A stretch of DNA of 64,000 nucleotides from Larix kaempferi (taxonomy: Eukaryota; Streptophyta; Pinopsida; Pinales; Pinaceae), in the NCBI GenBank assembly GCA_027924585.1, contig BSBM01000994.1, forward strand, positions 13,498,501 to 13,562,500, read 5' to 3'. Positions 57,848 to 64,000 of this stretch are shown one piece after another (the first letter of the stretch is position 1; each line of letters begins with the position of its first letter). The notes beneath the pieces were generated by a model. The model did no database searches, was not told where the DNA came from, and worked only from the letters and a program-made list of their open reading frames with translations. The position numbers and the translations under genes are program-made.

Positions 57848-60554
57848 ATGGGGAATGCACGTAACCGAGTAAACAAATCAACAAGGAAGAAGAGATCTCA
57901 AGAAGTCATTGAAGAAGAGAAAGAAAAGAAAAGAATATACATGATGAATCGGAGGCTTTCTTTGGAAACTAATCCAAATCCAATTGTAGAGGATACCATG
58001 GTTCATCCTATTAATCCATGACAAGAGGGACCTTCAATTTCCACAATAGTTGTTGAACAAGCACCCCATGGAAGTAATCAAGAAGAAAAATGTAGGTGCT
58101 CATTAGGGGATGTTTCAATTCCCACTTCAAGTCAAAGTGATAAGTTACCATCTCAAGATGAAGCTCACGAAGAAACACCCAATTTGCTATCCAGATGTGG
58201 TTATACAAGCGATGAAGTCAGAGAGGCGTTGGACATTTTGCCTACTGTTGAAGAAGAGAATGTTATCCACACCATCGATGAGGATGTTGGACTTCCACAA
58301 GGGGATGTTGGACTTCCACAGACCATGGATGAGGATGTTGGACTTCCACCATCCAACTACCAGGAAGAGAATGAAGGACACCAAGCTACTAATGAAATGC
58401 CAAAGCGTCTTGGTGATGCGCTACATGGTACAATTCCAACCCCCTTACCTCCATTAGCAAGCACACGTCGAAGAACTCGGAAGCGTATACAAGTTGATGA
58501 AAGACTTATGAATTCCATTGAAGGTACGCTATCTAAACGTAGTATTGCTTATCAAACTCAACAGATACTTGATAAATATTTTGTTTCTAAATGTGATGGA
58601 GATAAATGTAGATTATTTGTATCATTGTTAAAATCTAGGAGCATGAATGTTGTTAGGAAAAAGTTAGGGATAAAGATGATAAAGAATTCTGAACCAAGTT
58701 CTCATATAGTTAAAATCCTAGTAGATGCATTTGGTAAAATTGGTAAGAACACACGTTCAAAGGACCACAATGCTGCTCGTCGTGTGTTGTCACAATCAAT
58801 TGCAGATAAGAACACCAGGGCCCTTCGTATTCTCAGGCCTACATCCGAACTAGTTAATTTGAATGTAAAAACCCTCCGTAGGTATTCTATTAGAAGAGAA
58901 CATCTTGACACAACCAATCAGACAGATTTTTTGGCCTTTGTTGGTCGGCTTGCTACGTCGTGACATGAAGCTAGTTGATGCAGTAAAGGGACTAGTGCAC
59001 AGTTTTTGGCATGATCACACAAGGCCTTCTTCAAACCGAAAGGATGTACTAAAACTTAGAAGGGGTTCAAAGGATCGTGAACCACATACTAAGCATCTTC
59101 TTGATATAACACAGACAGAGCTTTACGAGAAATTTAAGATTGAGCATAGACAATTGAACTTGGGGCAAAGATCTTTTGAGAAATGTAAGCCATGGTATGT
59201 TAGAATAAATACTCTTCGTAAAGTCAGTATTATCACTCTGAGCAGGTTTCCTTGATGGTCCATATCACATATAGGCATGGCCCAAATAGCACTGAAGAGC
59301 AAAGAGAAATTCTGAAGGAATATCACTTCTACATAAGTGATGATAGGTGCCACGACTTCCACTATGTACGTCATTGCTTCATCATGTTCTATGATCACTT
59401 GAAGGGAAGGAACATACAGATGGACCGACACTGGATTTGGTCTGTGGGTGTGCTGGTCAGTTAAAAAATGCATGCATATTTCAGTGGTTGTGTTCATTGC
59501 ATAAAAACTACAAAGTGCCACATATGTGGAACTATTTTGAGACTGGGCATGGTAAAGGAGAGCATGATGGAGCCGGAGCATGTGTCAAAACAGCCCTACG
59601 AAGAGAGGAATTGAAAGTATCTACAGAATCTACTATTCTAAATGCTCAATCTATAGTTAGGTGGTGCACGTCAGTAATGGGAGAGGAATCAACTATGCGA
59701 GTAGAATCCACAAGAAAGAGACATGTGGAGAGATTTTTTTGGGAGGTGGTAGACATAGATCGTTCACATGCATGGAAATGCAAGACTGTGCCTGGGACTT
59801 GTGGCTTTCATTCGGTTCGAAGCTCTGATAACCCAGTATTTGAAATTTGGACCAGAAAACTCGCTTGTTTTTTCCCGCCTTGTTGTGATGGTGACTGGGA
59901 TGGGTGTGAATCATTGGATTGGGTTGATGGATGGGATCGCATATCACTTCCACTTGATCAGAGTGCAATTGTTGAGTTAACTCCATTGGAAGAAGACCAA
60001 TCATCTATTTCTGCAGATTTTGATCATGTCTCAGACCTTGTACAACCCAGTATGATGCATTTCCTTAACATTTTTTGTTCGTTTACGTAGTCTTCAAATG
60101 CACATTAATGGCCTTGTATCGCACGAAAAATATTTTGATCATATACCTACAATCATATAATGCAGGGCACATATACGCAGTGGTTGCCTCAAAAGATACT
60201 TAATGGGGTGATGAATATTGGTTGGCACGCTGTATAGATGGAAAGCAAACCCTCATTGTGTCCATGACTGACGATGAAAACAACCACTTTCCAACTGGGT
60301 CTATGGTTGTTAAAGGTGAATACTTGACACGGGACAACAATGGAAGAAAGAAGGGTGGATATGTTTACAGGGATTACAAACCAGGTGCAAGTGTGTATCA
60401 CTTTACCAACTTAATCATTGGCACAAACCTTCAGGTACGAACAATGCCTAGTCGAAATACATCGAAGGTACGCTACTTCTTACCGGATACAGAGCACGAG
60501 AGACTAATGGAGACCATCAGTATAAGAGATGATCTGGAGGGCTTGGTTGTATGA
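57848..60554 (+). pseudogene. DDE-transposase-like gene, plus-strand copy, broken
   Basis: The frame from the ATG at 57848 (MGNARNRVNKSTRKKRSQE) has one TGA at 58019-58021 and then runs to 58963. It includes an acidic repeat (DEDVGLP three times, about 58276-58350) and a basic helical region. A frameshift near 58945 leads to GLVHSFWHDHTRPSSNRKDV and GQRSFEKCKPWYVRIN (to about 59215). An internal deletion near 59223 joins this to QVSLMVHITYRHG. A lost base near 59444 splits the SDGCAGQLKN motif. WNYFETGHGKGEHDGAGACV follows (about 59530-59590). A probable intron 60050-60165 precedes the last exon (to 60554), which has a TAA at 60201. The HGKG..DGAG and DGC blocks resemble a widespread, poorly named DDE-like family in plants and animals. 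Superfamily is not assigned. Confidence 0.7.
60050..60165 (+). other. Probable 116-bp intron in the DDE-like gene
   Basis: Donor CCCA|GTATGA and acceptor ATAATGCAG|GGCAC keep the frame (codon AGG across the join) into HIYAVVASKD. The minus-strand copy aligns on both sides and has non-homologous sequence of similar length in between, at the same place. Confidence 0.65.
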
Positions 60555-60956
60555 TAATAGGTGGGATCTAGCATGATGAGGTACGTTACATACTTTTAAT
60601 ACTATACTATTTATACTATTTGTAATTGAATATTGATATATGCTCAATTTTCACATGTATGTTTCATATGAATATGTCAATTTTGCGTTCTTGATATGCC
60701 AAATTTACGTTTACGTTGTTTATAAATATGCCAAAAGTTCTCTTGTATGTCAAGTTTATGAATATGCCATTTTTTACATATGATCAGTAAACCCTAAAAT
60801 TATATTATGTTCATCATGTTGGTTATTGGCTTCACCCAACAAAATTAATTCAATTCATGCTCACTATATTAAACAATACACTTATATTAAATTTAATTCA
60901 TGTCTTGTTAAATATTTCATAATCAATTAGCTAGTTGAGAGCACCACCTTAGACAA
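60555..60956. other. A/T-rich spacer, no gene seen
   Basis: It contains three loose repeats of AATATGCCAA/ATGTCAA-type phrases (60670-60770), but nothing that reads as a gene. Confidence 0.6.
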
Positions 60957-61004
60957 ATCCATCATCATCAACATCTTCATCATCATCACCGTCATCATCA
61001 TCAT
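60957..61004. repeat. Short (ATC)n microsatellite
   Basis: The same CATCATCAACATCTTCATC-type composition as the 2.5 kb block at 54420, placed at the left edge of the 359-bp satellite. Confidence 0.8.
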
Positions 61005-62148
61005 GGACCTGCAAAACCCTAGTTTCCAAAGTGTCTAGGCAGGTTCGGGTTAGGAACACTAGCCATACCCGCCTGGTGGATGATTTTCCAAAGTTGACCC
61101 CCGTGTGCAAAAATTGCACACTCCCACACTGAGCAAAACCCTAGTTTCCAAGATGGACCTGCAAGGTGACACATGGGCCACCGGGTAGGAGGGGAGGGGC
61201 ACCCCTGGCACTATCCCGGTGTGTTGAATCCAACGGAGTCAACGGTTCATCGATCCGAGCCACGATCTTCATTCTATGGCTCGTCCCATCTCACTACCAG
61301 AAGGCCTTCAGGGACACCTGCTGGATTCCTACCGGGGGCATAAAACTCCAACCATGCAAAAAAACTGGGTTCCGGGGAGACCTGCAGGTGTGTCTAGACA
61401 GGTTCGGGCTAGGAACACTAGCCATACTTGCCCGGTGGATGATTTTCCAAAGTTGACCCCCGTGTGCAAAAATTGCACACTCCCACACTAAGCAAAACCC
61501 TAGTTTCCAAGATGGACCTGCAAGGTGACACAAGGGCCACCGGGTAGGAGGGGAGGGGCACCCTTGGCACTATCCCGGTGTGCTGAATCCAACGGAGTCG
61601 ACGGTTTGTCGATCCGAGCCACGGTCTTCATTCTATGGCTCGTCCCGTCTCACTACCAGAAGGCCTTCAGGGACACCTGCTGGATACCTACCGGGGGCAT
61701 AGAACTCGAACCATGCAACAAAACCGGGTTCCGGGGAGTCCTGCAGGTGTGTCTAGACAGGTTCGGGCTAGGAACACTAGCCATACTTTCCCAGTGGATG
61801 ATTTTCCAAAGTTGACCCCCGTGTGCAAAAATTGCACACTCCCACACTAAGCAAAACCCTAGTTTACGAAATGAATGCACAATGAAGCCACTGGGCCATG
61901 GCGAGATGAGGGAGAGGGCCCCCTAGAGGTAATCGCACGCCAGGAGACCAACGGAGTCGACGGTTCATCGGTCCGACGTCCGGTTTCTGAGTTATGTCGA
62001 GTTGCAAGTCGCATGAAAATGCCGTTCAGGGACACTTGGTGAATTTCCGTCTGGGAGCCAAAAAGCAAACGAAGCAGGAAGATTGCGTGCCGTTGGCTCC
62101 TGCAAGTGTGTGTGGGAAATGCCGATGTGGGAACACTGCCGGGAGCCA
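61003..62148. repeat. 359-bp tandem repeat (satellite), about three copies
   Basis: GATGGACCTGCAAGGTGACA starts units at 61152 and 61511 (spacing 359). A diverged unit starts near 61869 and breaks down by 62148. A shortened unit (61003-61151) lies at the left. The two full units are highly similar and G/C-rich. ORFs of 96 and 71 codons recur in each unit only because of the repeat; no protein motif is seen. The identity of the repeat is unknown. Confidence 0.88.
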
Positions 62149-62699
62149 TAAATCTATGATAGTAAATTAATTCATGACAAAAAAAACTGAATTATTCCTT
62201 TCAATGGATGTGGTTTTCAATTTCCTATGTTGTTAGGTCAATTTGGCACATTCATTGAAAGAAATTGTAGACTTTAATGATGATCACAACAAGTGTGTTT
62301 GTTAAAACCTTCTGAAATAGAGCATCAAAAGACCTACATTGTAGGCCATATAATTGTGTTTGTTTACCTTTTGTTTGATTGACCATGCACAATAAGTAAT
62401 AAAATAATTTTTGAAGTAGGTCATTTCATTTTTCTGATTTTTTCTTTGGTGGTGTTGAAAAAGACCATTGTTCTTATTCATGGGATTTCATGTGCTTATG
62501 ATTCTTTGGATAATCTGGACACATACAAGGACACCATTACTAGACTAATTCATTATGAACAATTTAATATGAGTAATCTACAAAAATGAATTGAAAAATT
62601 AACAAAAATAACAAACAACCCATATACCTTGGAATATAACACAAGAGTGACCATGTTAGGCAATCTTACTTATCTACTTACCTATGGTCATTTAAGTAG
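62149..62699. other. A/T-rich spacer beside the inverted copy, no gene seen
   Basis: No recognisable coding motif on either strand. It is the counterpart of the 60555-60956 spacer on the other side of the satellite. Confidence 0.5.
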
Positions 62700-63740
62700 A
62701 CCATTTGGATCATGTCTATTACTAATGATCTCCATTAACTTTTCATGTTCACAATGAGGCTTGAAGTATCATACCTTTGATGGGTGCTTCCTTGGCATTG
62801 TTTGTAGTTTGAGGTTTGTATCGAAAACTAAGTTTGTAAAGTGGTATATAGATTCACCTAGTCTAATCTTGAAATACATAACCAACCTTCTTCCATGTTT
62901 GGTCATCCAGTGTTAGATATTATCCTTTAATAACCATCAAACTGATTACAAGTTGATCACCATTGTCATCTATTAGTGAGACATGAGGGTTTGGTTCGCC
63001 TTTAAGGAACATGCCAACAAATAGTGAGTGTCCCATTCATTATCTTTCAGGGAAACCATTGCATATATGTTCATTTTAAAAAACATCATTTCCAACGTGT
63101 GAGTCCACTAAATAGACAAAATGTAATGTATTCATGCTAGTTGATAAGATTTAATCTCATATTCACTAAACTTGGTTGTACAAGATTTGAGACATGATCA
63201 TAATGTGGTGAAATGGTTGATTAGTCCTCATCCAACTAGGATAATTCAATATTTATACCTAGAATAATGGGGAGAGATAGAATATCACATCTATGAACCC
63301 AGTGCATGGATTCACAATCATCGCATTCACTGCTACTACATTAGCCACATAAGTAATACAATTTTCTTGTCCATATTTCTACTATAACATTGTTTGAGTT
63401 TCAAACTAAATGAAATCCACAAATTCCATGCATTATTCTATGTGATTGATCTACATCAACCACCTCCCAAAAATATCTTTGCACATGTCCTTTCCTTATT
63501 GAGTCCTCTTCTCGTCTTCTTGTTCCATCTACAATTATTGAAGAACACCATTCAACAATAGATTTTGTGTAACTAATGAGAGAATTTCTCGTAAACTTCC
63601 ATTTTTACCTACAGAATGTAATTTTTATGCACACAACATCTCGATCATGATCCCCTTTCCCACACTCAGTTTCAAAAGTCCTGTAAAGGCAACCTTTACA
63701 TTTACATTTGCATTAACATGACAACCAAGTCTCAAAAATG
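62700..63740 (-). pseudogene. DDE-transposase-like gene, minus-strand degenerate copy
   Basis: The reverse complement aligns along its length with the 3' half of the plus-strand gene. TTTTGAAACTG followed by GGAAAGGGGATCATGAT (about 63636-63679) matches the HGKGEHDG block. TTTTTGGGAGGTGGTTGATG (about 63456-63475) matches FFWEVVD. GATCATGTCTCAAATCTTGT (about 63180-63198) matches FDHVSDL. A gap at the intron position is followed by MVSLKDNEWDTHYLLAC (63010-63060), then MVIKG and the PSKV.YF and EHEKLMEII blocks (about 62715-62790). Stops and frameshifts are frequent, more than in the plus copy. The acceptor AG at the intron has been lost. Sequence beyond about 63740 towards the window edge could not be aligned confidently, although the copy may continue. 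Confidence 0.75.
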
Positions 63741-64000
63741 AGATTGATGGTGTTTATTCTCATGCAATGTATACAGTTAGGATTAAGACAACTGTATAAA
63801 TCTATGGAATTATAAATGGAGATATTAATCCAAAAGGAAGCCAATGTTGGCCTTGCCAATCTTTTCTTCCCAATGCAAACGAAATATTAGATTCCATTTT
63901 GCTATGTTTCCATGTAAAATATATTTGAAAAAAAACATATATTTGGATTATATGGAAATCCTTCTTACCTTTGACATTGTTTGGGATCTGTAGGATGGGA
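63741..64000. other. Right edge, no gene assigned
   Basis: It probably carries the 5' part of the minus-strand DDE-like copy, but no motif could be matched. Confidence 0.3.

Noticed and set aside
61166-62149. Repeated 96- and 71-codon ORFs in the 359-bp satellite
   Set aside because: They recur with the repeat unit, overlap each other in several frames and show no domain; the second unit keeps them open only because it is so similar.

Overview
The window looks like a stretch of a large, repeat-dominated plant nuclear genome. The evidence is chromodomain-bearing Ty3/gypsy elements with initiator-Met-tRNA primer sites, a Tat-like gag-protease element, kilobase-long LTRs and heavy nesting. A gymnosperm or another giant plant genome is plausible, but the species cannot be named from the sequence. 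I see no intact host protein gene, no tRNA or rRNA gene and no CRISPR array.

Positions 1-8732: the decayed 3' half of a Tekay-like chromovirus (RNase H, integrase, chromodomain) is followed by its polypurine tract and a 4.08 kb LTR. After that comes about 2.65 kb of LTR-like sequence with a 37-bp tandem repeat.

Positions 8733-52386: this is a scaffold of a small, short-LTR chromovirus (family B, Reina-like in size). It is arranged as internal - LTR - internal - LTR - internal - LTR - internal - LTR, with four LTRs of 302-352 bp shared by neighbouring internal regions. Larger elements have inserted into it. A 4.36 kb solo LTR (11547-27006, TSD AGAAC) lies in the second gag. That solo LTR itself holds an 11.1 kb minus-strand element (15531-26625, TSD GACTC) with almost identical 2.6 kb LTRs. 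This element has no recognisable pol and carries what looks like a captured host promoter plus a broken exon. A 10.2 kb Tat-like gag-protease element (33506-43717, TSD CTATG) lies in the third internal region, near its protease. A 3.78 kb solo LTR (45736-49517) lies in the integrase of the same internal region.

Positions 52387-57430: this is non-coding. Two arrays of a roughly 26-bp CpG-rich palindrome flank purine-rich tracts, which in turn flank about 2.5 kb of imperfect (ATC)n microsatellite with a higher-order repeat of about 0.5 kb.

Positions 57431-64000: a decayed gene of a DDE-transposase-like family lies on the plus strand (57848-60554). A second, more degenerate copy lies on the minus strand (62700 to at least 63740) and shares the same intron position. 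The two copies converge on a satellite with a 359-bp period (61003-62148). Together with the palindrome arrays, this right-hand block is the least explained part of the window.
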